From assembly GCA_027924585.1 (NCBI GenBank), contig BSBM01001719.1, positions 33,306,001-33,370,000 of the forward strand: a stretch of DNA of 64,000 bases, in the 5' to 3' direction. This DNA is from Larix kaempferi (Eukaryota; Streptophyta; Pinopsida; Pinales; Pinaceae). Shown here one piece after another: positions 52,924-63,090 of the stretch; position 1 is the first letter of the stretch; each line of letters opens with the position of its first letter. Made by a program: the position numbers and the translations under genes. The notes under the pieces are model-generated. The model did not search any database. It was not told the DNA's origin and saw only the letters and a list, made by a program, of their open reading frames with translations.

Positions 52924-55900
52924 AACTTTTGTCATTCAACTGTCGTGGGTTGGCGAGTCCCATTAAAAAATCGTCTCTCCGGAGGTTGGTGGATTTAAAT
53001 CAACCTGATATATTACTACTACAAGAAACACTGGGCGGCAGTGTGGAGGTGGTTCGGGTATTGGAAACTCTGCTACCTAGCTGGAAGTTTGTGGGTGTGG
53101 ATGCTCGTGGTCGCTCTGGAGGGCTGGCAACGGGGTGGAAGGTGAAAAACTGCAGATATGATAGCTCTTGGGGTATCTCTTCTGGTATTGGTTTGGAAGT
53201 TTGGGATGCTGAGATTGGGAGGATGATAACGATTCTCAATATCTATGGACCCTATCTTAATAGGGCTGGATTCTGGGACTCATTGCTAAGCATGGATCTA
53301 TTTGACGGAAGGGATGTGATCTTGGGTGGTGATCTAAATCTATCCCTGGGGTCATCTGAAGTATGGGGGCCTCATGCTGCTCCGGATCCATTAGCTAACT
53401 TTTTCATACAGGCTTTTGCTGGAAAGGATCTACTGGACATACAGCCTACCAGGCTAACCCCGACGTGGAGGAATAAGAGAGCAGGGGAACAAAGGGTGGC
53501 AAAAAGACTGGATAGGTTTCTGGTGGCAGATGTGTTGGCACTGGGGGTTGATGTTGTAAAGCAATGGGTTGGGTCAGGGGGGGTCTCTGACCATTGTCCC
53601 ATCCTTCTGGAATTAAGAGGCAGTCGTAACAAACCTCCCAGTCCATTCAAGTTCAATCCTAACTGGCTGAAGGAGGAGGATTACCTGACATTAGTTCAGC
53701 AACTGTGGGTTCATCGACCTTTGGAGTCACTGGAACATGCGGGCGCTCACTTTCAACTCAATCTCAAGCGGATAAAAGAGGCCACGATAATCTGGGCATC
53801 TGATAAAAGGGTTAAAGATGATCAGACTCTGAGGGATGCTGAGCTGCATATTGATAGACTACTACAGTGTCGGGGTATGGGATATCTGGATGAACAGCAG
53901 AAAGGCGAGCTGCTGGACTGGGAGAGCAGAAGAAATGTGTTGCTGTGTGAGCGTGAAGAGATGTGGCGCCTGAAAAGCAGGGCGATTTGGCTGCAGTGCG
54001 GGGATGAGAATACTAAATTCTTTCAAGCATATGCAAAGGGAAGAAAATTCACTAACTCAATCTGGGAACTATCTTCATCTGAAGGGGAAAGGGTCTCCAG
54101 CTTTGATGGCTTGGCTGAGATGGGTGTCCGACACTTCGAGGATTTATTCACCGCTCAACCTGGGGCCTCCATAGCTGAGGTTATCAGAATGTCTCAGCTT
54201 TTCCCACGTTTTGTGGGGGAGGAAGAGAACAGACTCTTGATGGAGGAGGTGCAACCGATTGAGCTCTTGCAGGTTATGCAATCTTTCCAGAAAGATAAAA
54301 GCCCGGGGCCTGATGGCTGGCCAATTGAATTTTATTTGGGATTCTTCGACTGTTTTGGGGAGGAGTTATTGACTGTGGTGGAAGAATCTAGAAAGGCTGG
54401 ATTTGTACATGGCCCCTTTAACTCGACATTTATTGCTCTCATTCCCAAAACAGACAAGCCTGATCGTTTTGATGAATTCAGACCTATTTCACTGTGCAAT
54501 TGCATTTATAAGATCATTTCAAAGGTTATGGCCAGGAGACTTAAAAATATCCTGTCTCAACATATCTCATGTGAACAATTTGGATTCTTGGAAGGGCGCC
54601 AAATTCACGAGGCCATTGGTGTAGCACAAGAAGGTTTACATACCCTGAAGGTTCAGAAACAAAAGGGTGCTGTGATAAAGATTGACCTCTCTAAAGCTTT
54701 CGATCGGGTGAGTTGGCTTTATATCCGGATGCTTCTCACACACCTGGGCTTCTGCTATGAATTTGTTCGATGGATTATGGCATGCATCAACACGGTGAGT
54801 TTTGCTGTATTGATCAATGGTTCGGCTAGCACATTCTTCCATGCAGGCAGGGGGCTACGACAAGGTTGCCCACTATCACCGTTGTTATTTCTCCTTGTCG
54901 CAGAAGGCCTCAGTCGTTTTATCTTGAAAGCAAAGGCTGATGGCTCCTTTCGTGGCATCTCTATTACCCAGGTAATGCATATCACACATCTCCTATTTGT
55001 TGACGATATTCTTATATTTTGTGATGGCTCGCAACAGGCTATTGATAAGGTGGTCGAAGGACTCAATCTTCTGCAAGTCGCAGCGGGCATGCTTGTGAAT
55101 TCTGATAAATCAACTATCTCATGCTCGCAATTAAATGAGCAGGAGATCCATCGACTGGCCATCAGACTCCCATATCGGATTTTGGATATTGATGAGGGCC
55201 TTAAGTACCTTGGATTTCGCTTAAAACCAAATGCATATCATAAGGCCGATTGGCACTGGCTAATTGCTAAATTGGAGCTGAGACTACATGGATGGAGTCA
55301 AAAATGGCTCTCGCGGGCTGGGAGATTGATTCTGGTTAAATCAGTGTTGGAAGCAATACCGGTTTACTGGATGTCACTTGCTTGGATCCCCAGAGGCGTC
55401 TTGGAGCAGATTCGACGGTTGGTTTTTGCCTTCCTTTGGAAGGGTAAGGGAGTGAATCGAGCCTTGGTATGGGTTAGATGGGATTTGATTGCGATTCCCA
55501 AAGCACTGGGTGGCTGGGGTTTAAAGAATATCTTCCTATTTGCCAAAGCTTTGGGGGCTAAGGTGGCCTGGCGTATCATCCATACCCGGAGCCTCTGGAC
55601 TAAGGTGGTATACCACAAATATATTGCTCCATTAACCATACTTGAATGGATTAGGCTGGGAAATAAGTCTAGGGCAAATTGCTCTGTGGTATGGAAAGCG
55701 GTGGTTCAGCATTTTCAGCTGGTGGGATCGGGATTAGTGTGGCGAATTGGGAATGGGCAATTTCTCCGTCTTGGACTGGATCCTTGGGTAGGATGCAGGG
55801 GGGGACATGTCATGCCTGTGGACTTAAGGAACTTTCTGGCTGCTAGGGGATGTCTGTTCTTAGCGGATATTGCCCAACCGGGCTTATCCACTCTTATGCA

Positions 55901-57089
55901 CCAGGGATGGACCTCTGCCCAGCGACTTGAGGTTCCTGAGAATCTGACCGGGGATTGGGAGGACTACATTCGGACATTAAGACTCACACATATTCGGCTG
56001 ACAGATAGGCCTGATGAACTTATTTGGGATCACCATCCCTCTGGACGATACACACCAAAATTTGGATACATTCAGCTTAATTTGGAGGTGCAAAATCGGG
56101 CTTTGGTGTGGTGGTGGAAACACCTGTGGAAATTTAAATGCCCTGGAAAAGCCAAACTACTCTTTTGGGCGATTTTAGAACATAAGGTTCCTACATGGGA
56201 TACTCTGAAAAGACGATTTCTACAGGGCCCGGGTTTTTGCCCACTTTGTAGGGAGGCGGACGAGACTCTATCACACTTATTTGTCCACTGCCGATTCACA
56301 CAGACGGTATGGACACAAATCTGCAATTACTTGGATATCAATACACGTTGGTGGGGCGAAAATGTAGATGAGACTTTCAAAGAGTGGTGGACTGAACAAC
56401 AGACTTCTACCATCTGTGTGGTCCCATGCATATTTGCCTGGGGTATATGGATCACGCGCAACAAGATTATATTCCAGGATTGCAGAATCCCGATGGAGCA
56501 GATTGTGGCTCAAGCTGTGGCCATCATTTTACATTACAAGTCTGCCATAAAACCGATTAGAACTCGTCCAGTGATCGCTGAAACGATTGATGCTACATTA
56601 CCGTGGGCTTTCTTCGATGGCGCATCAATGGATCAATTGGTGTGCGGAGGGGGGATCATATTACACTTATCTGATTCACATTACTTCCACATCGCGGCAG
56701 GATTGGGGAGCGGTACAAACAATTATGCTGAAATCATGTCGCTTAGACTGTTGCTGATTTTTGCACTGGAACAGGGTTGTCATACATTACAGATCTTTGG
56801 AGACTCACTGATTGTTATTGATTGGGCCAATGAGCATACCCGCTGTAATGTTATGGTTCTCTTACCTATTCTGGAAGAAGTTTTACGATTAAAGCAAAAT
56901 TTTAATCTCATAACATTTACACATGTTTACAGGGAAAGAAATGGCATGGCAGACCATCTTTCCAAAGAAGCTACTCAACAACGTCTTGATCTCGGCACCT
57001 GGAGAATTACCTTATATAACACTGATACATCCTACAGTTATTACCATATGCCCTTCAACGTGGCATTGGAGGACAGGTTGGGCGATTGA
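52920..57089 (+). CDS. LINE ORF2 polyprotein (endonuclease, reverse transcriptase, RNase H)
   Basis: 1389 residues. Endonuclease about 1-235: N7, E36, D138/N140 (GGDLNLSLG), SDH at 223-225. Reverse transcriptase about 450-730: SPGPDGWPIEF, FRPISLCN, IDLSKAFDRV, GLRQGCPLSPLLF and catalytic FVDD at 693-696. A zinc-binding zf-RVT region follows near 1060-1130 (LLFWAILEHKVPTWDTL, CPLCREADETLSHLFVHC). RNase H about 1225-1355 keeps all four active-site acids: D1233 (FFDGAS), E1271 (YAEIM), D1295 (FGDSL), D1345 (MADHL). Endonuclease nicks target DNA and RT copies the RNA from the nick. RNase H removes RNA. The start ATG overlaps the ORF1 stop (ATGA), suggesting coupled reinitiation. No frameshift or stop is seen. 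Confidence 0.95.
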   Translation: MKLLSFNCRGLASPIKKSSLRRLVDLNQPDILLLQETLGGSVEVVRVLETLLPSWKFVGVDARGRSGGLATGWKVKNCRYDSSWGISSGIGLEVWDAEIGRMITILNIYGPYLNRAGFWDSLLSMDLFDGRDVILGGDLNLSLGSSEVWGPHAAPDPLANFFIQAFAGKDLLDIQPTRLTPTWRNKRAGEQRVAKRLDRFLVADVLALGVDVVKQWVGSGGVSDHCPILLELRGSRNKPPSPFKFNPNWLKEEDYLTLVQQLWVHRPLESLEHAGAHFQLNLKRIKEATIIWASDKRVKDDQTLRDAELHIDRLLQCRGMGYLDEQQKGELLDWESRRNVLLCEREEMWRLKSRAIWLQCGDENTKFFQAYAKGRKFTNSIWELSSSEGERVSSFDGLAEMGVRHFEDLFTAQPGASIAEVIRMSQLFPRFVGEEENRLLMEEVQPIELLQVMQSFQKDKSPGPDGWPIEFYLGFFDCFGEELLTVVEESRKAGFVHGPFNSTFIALIPKTDKPDRFDEFRPISLCNCIYKIISKVMARRLKNILSQHISCEQFGFLEGRQIHEAIGVAQEGLHTLKVQKQKGAVIKIDLSKAFDRVSWLYIRMLLTHLGFCYEFVRWIMACINTVSFAVLINGSASTFFHAGRGLRQGCPLSPLLFLLVAEGLSRFILKAKADGSFRGISITQVMHITHLLFVDDILIFCDGSQQAIDKVVEGLNLLQVAAGMLVNSDKSTISCSQLNEQEIHRLAIRLPYRILDIDEGLKYLGFRLKPNAYHKADWHWLIAKLELRLHGWSQKWLSRAGRLILVKSVLEAIPVYWMSLAWIPRGVLEQIRRLVFAFLWKGKGVNRALVWVRWDLIAIPKALGGWGLKNIFLFAKALGAKVAWRIIHTRSLWTKVVYHKYIAPLTILEWIRLGNKSRANCSVVWKAVVQHFQLVGSGLVWRIGNGQFLRLGLDPWVGCRGGHVMPVDLRNFLAARGCLFLADIAQPGLSTLMHQGWTSAQRLEVPENLTGDWEDYIRTLRLTHIRLTDRPDELIWDHHPSGRYTPKFGYIQLNLEVQNRALVWWWKHLWKFKCPGKAKLLFWAILEHKVPTWDTLKRRFLQGPGFCPLCREADETLSHLFVHCRFTQTVWTQICNYLDINTRWWGENVDETFKEWWTEQQTSTICVVPCIFAWGIWITRNKIIFQDCRIPMEQIVAQAVAIILHYKSAIKPIRTRPVIAETIDATLPWAFFDGASMDQLVCGGGIILHLSDSHYFHIAAGLGSGTNNYAEIMSLRLLLIFALEQGCHTLQIFGDSLIVIDWANEHTRCNVMVLLPILEEVLRLKQNFNLITFTHVYRERNGMADHLSKEATQQRLDLGTWRITLYNTDTSYSYYHMPFNVALEDRLGD

Positions 57090-57817
57090 TTGGTTTCTTT
57101 CACTACTGTTTTGGTTACTTGCCTGACAATCAAGGTTCTGATGAAACAGCTGCCTTAGAGAGATCTCGGGCAATCACAATACTGATGCTGTGGGTGACCT
57201 GTGGGTGTATGATATTACATAATGCTACTTTTGATGTGGAGCGGTGGCTCATGAGAGACCATGCAGATTCTAGCATGTTATCTGGATGGAAAAATTTGAT
57301 ATGAACCTGCGAGGGCTGTGTCAAGTTGAAGCACAGGATAATGCTGAGAGGGCTTACCTCACATGGACACTTCGTCTACAGATTTTAGTAACAGATTGGT
57401 AGAAGATCGATTGCAGCAGAGGAGGCAGTCTCTGCTGTGCCTAATCTGGGAACCCCATTCAACGTGGATGATGCTGAAACATGTGCATAAGTGGCAGCGT
57501 ATTAGTTTCTCATTTTTTAATACATTGGTCTAAATAGTTTTGATGGAACTGTGAGGGAACATCTGTTCAGTATATGATTTAGGGCAGATTAGAATGAGTA
57601 TAAGTTTTGAAGATAATACTGTAATATGAACCGGCTATTGGTGTGCTGTTATAGACAGCAATTTTTTGAGATTGTTTGGGTCTCTTAGACCTGTAAGTTA
57701 CTTGAACAGCAATATGTGACAATGTAGGGATCACTATGATTCTCTTACATGTGCAGAATGTAATTTTTTCAATCTATTGAAATAAAATTACGAATTTTTC
57801 CATGGAAAAAAAAATAT
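57090..57817 (+). other. LINE 3' untranslated region and poly-A
   Basis: 728 bp after the ORF2 stop, with T-rich stretches, ending aattttttccatgg then nine A and tat. A 72-codon frame at 57086-57304 starts on TTG and lacks an ATG in context. It is not called a gene. Confidence 0.75.
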
Positions 57818-58340
57818 ATATAATGGGGAATATGAAAGAAAAATGAGAGGGAAAAAATTGCATTAAAAAAAAAAATAGGAGAAGGGGGGGATAAAAGGAG
57901 GAGAAGAAGAAGAGAGGGGGATCTTTTTGGTCTTTTGGAATTTTGGAAGGAGAGATCTGGAGGAGTCAAGTAGAGGAAAACAAGATAGCACTGGTATAGG
58001 GTTAATTGTTGGGGGCTCGGGGGCCTCAGCCATTGGTTGGGGGTTGGTTGGGTGGAGAGTCATCCCCCCACTTTCAGTTGCACACATTGGATTTATCAAG
58101 GTAATAGTAGCTGCTAAATCATCTAATCAGGTATGGCTCCTTAATTTTCATAGTATAATTTATGTTATTATTGATTAGATCCATTTTCTTTTGCCGGATA
58201 TTCTATGCATGTTGTTCTTTTTTTATTATTGGGATTTATATGATTTTACAGATTATCAAATCCACTGTTGGTATATGGTTTCATTTGCATGTTGGTTCTT
58301 TGTCTTATTATAGATCTATATGAATTTTGTGAGTCTTACA
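57818..58340 (+). repeat. 3' LTR of the LARD-like element, right portion
   Basis: Resumes with the right LINE target duplication (57818-57833) and follows the 5' LTR (47466-47999) to gagtcttaca at 58340. The target duplication ATTGA follows at 58341-58345. Confidence 0.9.
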
Positions 58341-58345
58341 ATTGA

Positions 58346-58957
58346 GTTAGACCGACTTTGGGAGCCCTAGAACTAAATGGATTTTTTCATTCCATAGTAA
58401 TCCCTCCATGACCAAAGCAAAAGTGGATTTTAACCAGACCAAAATAATCCATAGTTACGGATTGGAATATAGTGTCATCGTTTTTTGTGTTTGGGTATGG
58501 TTGGGGTGGCGAACCAACTCGAACAACTGGCACAAGAACCTTCAAGTCACTCGGCACCTCTATCTCGACATATTAATTGTGGCTTTAAATTCTTCACATG
58601 TGCAAAGTGGAATGGTGGACTGGTACGTATAGATCTGAAAAGATGATTTGATCTTAGACATCTCGTTAATGTTAGAATGGAGGAGTTGGATTGTCAGAAG
58701 GTTGGTACTTTGGTGTTTGTGTTGAATGGTTTTATTCCTTGACCCCTCCTTTTTGGGGCAATCTCACATTTTGAAAATGCATTTCGCACTGTCTTATTCT
58801 CTTATCCCGCTAACTATTGAAGTGTGAACCCGGGACTAGACATGGAACATGGGGAAATTTTGTGTGGAGGCGGTGGACAGGACCAAATGTTATAGATGAT
58901 CGAGAAGCGGATAGTGATGGTGTTGGATTTTTACTAGCCACTCTACAGGCTCGGGAG
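58346..58957. other. Unassigned DNA
   Basis: A plus frame at 58408-58632 has no domain I recognise. No repeat or LTR is evident. Confidence 0.25.
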
Positions 58958-59362
58958 TGTTAAGAATTTTAATCTCACTCGTCCACTACCGGTCATTAGT
59001 CATTAGTCATTAGAGAAAATTTGAGGTCTAAAATGGGCCTCCTAAGGAAAATAATAAAATAATATTTATGAATTTTGGAGGAAAAAAGAAAAAAACTACT
59101 TTTTTTCTTTGTATTTTCAACATATCTCCCTGTCATTTTAATCAAATTTCGAGCGGGAGCACTCATTGGATGCGGAATTAAATTACGCATTGAACGAGTA
59201 CCCACGTTGCATATTTTGAGGGACCCCACCCCACAAAAAATGAAAAATACATATAAAAAAACACGTGTTTTTTTATGTGTTTTTTTATATGTATTTTTCA
59301 TTTTTCGTGGGGTGGGGTCCCTCAAAATATGCAGCGTGGGTACTCGTTCGATGTGTAATTTA

Positions 59363-59556
59363 ATTATGCATCCATCTAGTGCTCCCACTCGAAATTGGAG
59401 TAAAATGATAGGGAGATATGTTGAAAATACGAATTAAAAAAAAATAGTTTTTAATGTCAAATATGCCAACTCAACCATTATGGTTGACTATTTTCTTGAA
59501 ATTCTATTGGTTTTTGAATTCAATGGATTTTTTTCTTATGAGTTAGCCTGTTTTCT
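59363..59556. repeat. 194-bp direct repeat, copy 1 (MITE right arm)
   Basis: attatgcatccatctagtgc ... agcctgttttct. It is repeated at 60596-60788 with a single-base length difference in an A run. The two copies flank the solo LTR. Confidence 0.92.
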
Positions 59557-60594
59557 GATAACACGATAGTGGACAGTGTTGATGGCAGCAGGTTGTGAAG
59601 GTTGATGAGCAGGGTTTTGACAAGTGACAACATTGACAATTGATTGGTTGACAGACAGATCCTTTGAATGGACAACCCAGGTAAGTGAAAGGTGAAGGTA
59701 TGTATGTGTGCCTTAAGAAGTTTTTATTTGCACAGTCCAGTATAATGGTGTGTGTGAACAAGTGTTGACAGTCTGTTAGCAATTTTTGAAAGGATGACAG
59801 CTTGATGAGTGTGATATCCTTGGCATGTCAGCGGCAGTAATGTGTTATGACAGTAACTAATGACATACTGTGATAGTCTTAAGAGACAGGTGCTTAGAGC
59901 AGACCCTTGAAGTCCTAATATGAGCAGAAAAGACCCCTTGACATCTTGGCATGAGCAATGTATAAGCAGACTCTTTGGATGACTTGACTGATAACAGCAG
60001 TAGTGAATGTGTTCTCTCAGAAAACATGTTGACATCTTGAACAGCAGTGATGAGGAGGTGACAAGTTGATGGCAGCAGAAGTTCATAGAACAGACCTTGA
60101 TGATTCAGTAGTGTATTGAGGAGCTGTGATTGTTGGTTGATATGCACAGATGTTTGAGCAAAGATTGAGACTATTGCAGCAGTGTTGAGCAGCAGAGAGT
60201 ACAGGGTTTGACAGGTCCACAGGTTCAGCAATCCTTCTTTTCAGGGTGGTAGGGTGGTGCTAGGGCTCACAATCTTGTGAGCTGAGCTGTTGTAGCAGCT
60301 TGTCAGTTGTGGCTGACGAAGCCTAGGGGTTGTAGCCCCTTCCAGTTGTAGCTGGAGAAGTTGTATTAAATTTGTAACCCCAGTTGTTGCTGGGTCAAAT
60401 TTTATTATAAAAGGCTTCCGTGGTTTTACCCCCAGGACTTGGGTTTCCACGTAAAAAAAATCTTGTGTACAGTGCATCATGTTTTATTGCTGATGATTTA
60501 CTGTTATGATTGGTGATTAGCAACTTGCTTACAGTTAAAAATTTTCATTGGTAATTAGCAAATACTGATTCACCCCCCTCTCAGTATTTCAACA
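59556..60594 (+). mobile_element. Probable solo LTR (Sirevirus-like), 1.04 kb
   Basis: Begins TGATAACACG and ends GATTCACCCCCCTCTCAG plus tatttcaaca, with TG...CA ends. The end matches the end of the Sirevirus-like LTR at 40070-41100 (GATTCACCGCCCCCTCTCAG), which suggests a related family. A core promoter tattataaaaggc lies at 60403-60415. No internal coding region or second LTR is present. There is no 5-bp target duplication. Instead the flanks carry the 194-bp repeat. Confidence 0.62.
60403..60415 (+). promoter_or_regulatory. LTR TATA box
   Basis: tattataaaaggc, about 180 bp before the LTR end, is the expected core promoter position. Confidence 0.5.
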
Positions 60595-60595
60595 A

Positions 60596-60788
60596 ATTAT
60601 GCATCCATCTAGTGCTCCCACTCGAAATTGGAGTAAAATGATAGGGAGATATGTTGAAAATACGAATTAAAAAAAATAGTTTTTAATGTCAAATATGCCA
60701 ACTCAACCATTATGGTTGACTATTTTCTTGAAATTCTATTGGTTTTTGAATTCAATGGATTTTTTTCTTATGAGTTAGCCTGTTTTCT
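60596..60788. repeat. 194-bp direct repeat, copy 2
   Basis: The near-identical second copy of 59363-59556. After it the MITE right terminus (tagaaggcccattttagagc) continues. Confidence 0.92.
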
Positions 60789-61029
60789 TAGAAGGCCCAT
60801 TTTAGAGCCCGAATTTGCTCTAATGGCATTAATTAGTTGAGTAGTTGGTTGGTCACTTTGACTATTTAGTTAGCATTATTGTCCCATAGTATTTTTTGTC
60901 TCATGGTATTGTCCCATGGTTTTGGTGTGATGTAATCCTATATATGCTTATGCTTAATGATGAGAACGCAATCAATATGCCCACTAGTGTTCTGTCCTTT
61001 CATGTTTCTCTTGTGTTAAAACTTTAACT

Positions 61030-61043
61030 TGGTATCAAAGTGC
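61030..61043 (+). other. Copia primer-binding site
   Basis: tggtatcaaagtgc resembles the tRNA-Met complement TGGTATCAGAGC with one change. It stands at the expected place before a Copia gag. Confidence 0.65.
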
Positions 61044-61503
61044 ATGGTCTGATCCATTCTCCGTGATTGTTTTAGGTAATCCTTTTCAAAAACTGGAAAG
61101 CACACGCATAGATTCGATCTCACATTTTTTGGAGGTTGTGGATCAAGACGAAAACACATCGGCGTGGAGACATGACATTTTCTTCACAGAGTATCAAGTC
61201 ATATCTTTTATTTATTTATTTTTTTCTCTGGAAATGTCGACGCACCCTGTTCCTATCGGGAACTGTGGCACCTTTCCATCAACGCACATGTTGTTAAGGA
61301 GAAGCATGTCATCGATGCACTCTATGCTCAGAAGAAGCACGCTACCAACACACTTTTTGTTAATCCAAAGTGCGGCATTCACTGTTCACTTACACGGTTT
61401 TTGCCCGATGCGCCCTTTGATGCACTATACTAGCTAGATACGGCACTATGTTAAAGGATTAGATTCTTTATCAAATCTCCAGAACTAGTCTGATCATGTA
61501 GAG
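61044..61503 (+). other. Leader of the right-edge Copia element
   Basis: Between the primer site and the gag ATG. The plus frame at 61063-61437 has no domain. It includes repeated atgcactct / agaagaagca-like phrases near 61260-61350. Confidence 0.4.
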
Positions 61504-62270
61504 ATGGCTACTACCAGTTCAAGCAACTCAAATTTGAAGCAAATATTTGGACCAATGTTGACCGGCACCAACTATGAATTTGGTCAATCAAGATGTAAAC
61601 GTTTCTCCAACTCAAAAAATATTGGGATATGGTTGAAGACGAGTTCACAAAACCAAATATAACCGCTCTAGATGCTATGTCTAATGCTTAGAAGAATGCC
61701 CTTGAATATCTCCGAGAAAGAAATATTACTGCAAAATGGTTGATCTAGAGCTGCATCGACGATTCCATTTTCCCATGGATCTTAGGAGCCTCTACCGCGC
61801 ATCAAGCCTAGAATCTCCTTGAATCTGCATAGAAAGGCACAGACAGAGTCAAAACGGTAAGACTCCAAACCCTTCGACTTTAGTTTGAAAGTCTGAACAT
61901 GAAGGAAACAAAAATTGTAAATCAATGACTCGGGTTTCGAGCATTGTGGCTCAATTCCAAACCTATGGCGAAGCTTTGGAACAAAAAGTTGTTGTCCAAA
62001 AGATTCTCGGAAATCTCACTAAGAAGTTTTCCATGGTTGTTACTGCTATAGAAGAAGCTAAAGATCTATCCAAATTTACCCTAGAAGAGTTAACAAGGTC
62101 CCTTCTGTCCCATGAAGCTCGACTCAATAAACAAGAAGAGTCTTTGACAAATGATTCAGCACTTAGGCTTACCTCAGCAGAGGTCGAGGCAGAGGAGGTA
62201 GAGGATGAGGCAGAAGAGGAATAAGTTCTCATTCTACATAGGATAGAACCGCTCATGAGCATTCAGAACA
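61504..62270 (+). pseudogene. Copia gag, right-edge element
   Basis: Starts MATTSSSNSNLKQIFGPMLTG. After a frameshift it follows the UBN2 pattern: EFTKPNITALDAM, IDDSIFPWILGASTAHQA, LLESA..GTDRVKTVRLQTL, MKETKIVNQ, then VAQFQTYGEALEQKVVVQKIL, LTKKFSMVVTAIEEAKDLS and LEELTRSLLSHEARL. It ends in an acidic or Gly/Arg-rich tail. A damaged knuckle (NYCNNYGHYEWYC, first Cys lost) lies at about 62342-62390. Stops and at least two frameshifts show that it is not translated whole. Role in the family: particle formation and RNA binding. Confidence 0.75.
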
Positions 62271-62457
62271 TTGTGATCACTCTCACAACTCTCAAAGTCA
62301 GAGGGGGAGAGGCAATATATGGACTAATAAGTCCAACATTCACCACAACTACTGTAATAATTATGGCCATTATGAATGATACTGCAGAAAGAAGCAAGCA
62401 GACCAAAACAGTGGCAGACCCCATGTCTCCAATGTTGAAGAAGGCTCATCAGAAGTC

Positions 62458-63090
62458 ATGTTCCTCTCATGTCAAGTAATTGAAGAAGAGTATCACTCAG
62501 ATTTATGGTTACTGGACAGTGGCTGCAACAATCATATGACAGGTAACAAATTGTTATTTTCTAGCTTAGATCCCTCTATCAATACAAAAATCAAGCTAGG
62601 TGATCATTATCTTGTTCTTGCTCAAGGCAAAGGCATTTTTCTTTTTCTTACTAAACAGAATGAGAAGAAGTTTATACATGATGTATTATATGTTCCTAAT
62701 GTGAAAGTCAATATAATCATTGTGGGCCAACTGATTCATAACAAGTATGATGTCAGGTTTATTGATACTTATTGTGTCGTCTATGATAAATCCCACAATA
62801 CAAGACTCCTAACCAAAGTAGAAATGACCGAGAATAGAATATTCCCTCCCAGTCTCAGAATTGCTATCCTGATACAGTCATATGCACATACTATCTCCAA
62901 TATAGATGAAACTTGGTTGTATCATTGTAGGTTTTTTCATCTACCCTTCCAGAGTCTTAGTCTTCTACAAAAACACTACATGGTCAAGGGGTTACTAGTC
63001 ATGAATGAACAGTCCAGTTCTTGTGTAGACTGTATCTTAGGGAAACATAAAAGGGACAAATTCCACATATCGAGCCAAAGAACACCTTGA
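62458..63090 (+). pseudogene. Copia protease and pre-integrase domain
   Basis: A 210-codon frame. The protease motif LLDSGCNNHMTG (Asp-Ser-Gly-Cys-x2-His) is at about residues 19-30, followed by KIKLGDHYLVLAQGKG and IHDVLYVPNVKVNIIIVGQL. The pre-integrase zinc region then reads WLYHCRFFHLPFQSLSLLQ and [14 protein letters not shown] near the end. The frame ends at a TGA caused by a one-base shift just before the integrase core. The two domains themselves look complete. Confidence 0.85.

Larger units (their letters stand above)
50417..57817 (+). mobile_element. Full-length, apparently intact L1-type LINE
   Basis: 7.4 kb bounded by a 16-bp target duplication, with a 5' untranslated region (50417-50982), ORF1, ORF2 overlapping it by ATGA, a 3' untranslated region and a short poly-A (57806-57814). 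Both frames are uninterrupted and all expected catalytic residues are present. It is inserted in the 3' LTR of the LARD-like element, so it is younger than that element. It is the most recent and best-preserved mobile element in the window. Confidence 0.93.
47372..58340 (+). mobile_element. Coding-poor LTR retrotransposon (LARD-like), interrupted by a LINE
   Basis: The 5' LTR 47372-47999 is followed by a 2.3-kb internal region without pol domains, a polypurine tract at 50291-50302, and a 3' LTR that begins at 50303. This is split by the LINE and resumes at 57834-58340. ATTGA flanks it on both sides (47367-47371 and 58341-58345). The order of the parts (LTR, purine tract, LTR with TG...CA) proves an LTR element. 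The absence of protein domains makes it non-autonomous, of LARD or large-TRIM type. I could not identify a primer-binding site after 47999. Confidence 0.85.
59008..60825. mobile_element. Fold-back MITE-like element, interrupted
   Basis: The left end tagagaaaatttgaggtcta then aaatgggcctcctaagg (from 59011) is inverted at the right end (ccttctaag... ctctaatg to 60825). The interior is a long palindrome. 59101-59269 pairs with 59272-59440 (shared gtattttcaacatatctccct, gggagcact, gaacgagtacccacg, ttttgagggaccccacccca), centred on cacgtg at 59262-59267. No coding. A 1-kb LTR-like segment and a repeated 194-bp piece of the right arm interrupt it between 59556 and 60788. Confidence 0.72.
58958..61029 (+). 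repeat. Possible 5' LTR of the right-edge Copia, interrupted by a MITE
   Basis: tgttaagaattttaatctc at 58958 could be the start and ...gttaaaactttaac just before the primer site at 61030 the end of a short LTR. It would be about 250 bp without the 1.8-kb MITE-plus-LTR insertion at 59008-60825. The end is supported by the primer site. The start is a guess. Confidence 0.3.

Noticed and set aside
58408-58632. Possible small host gene on the plus strand
   Set aside because: A single short frame without motif, splice evidence or homology I know.
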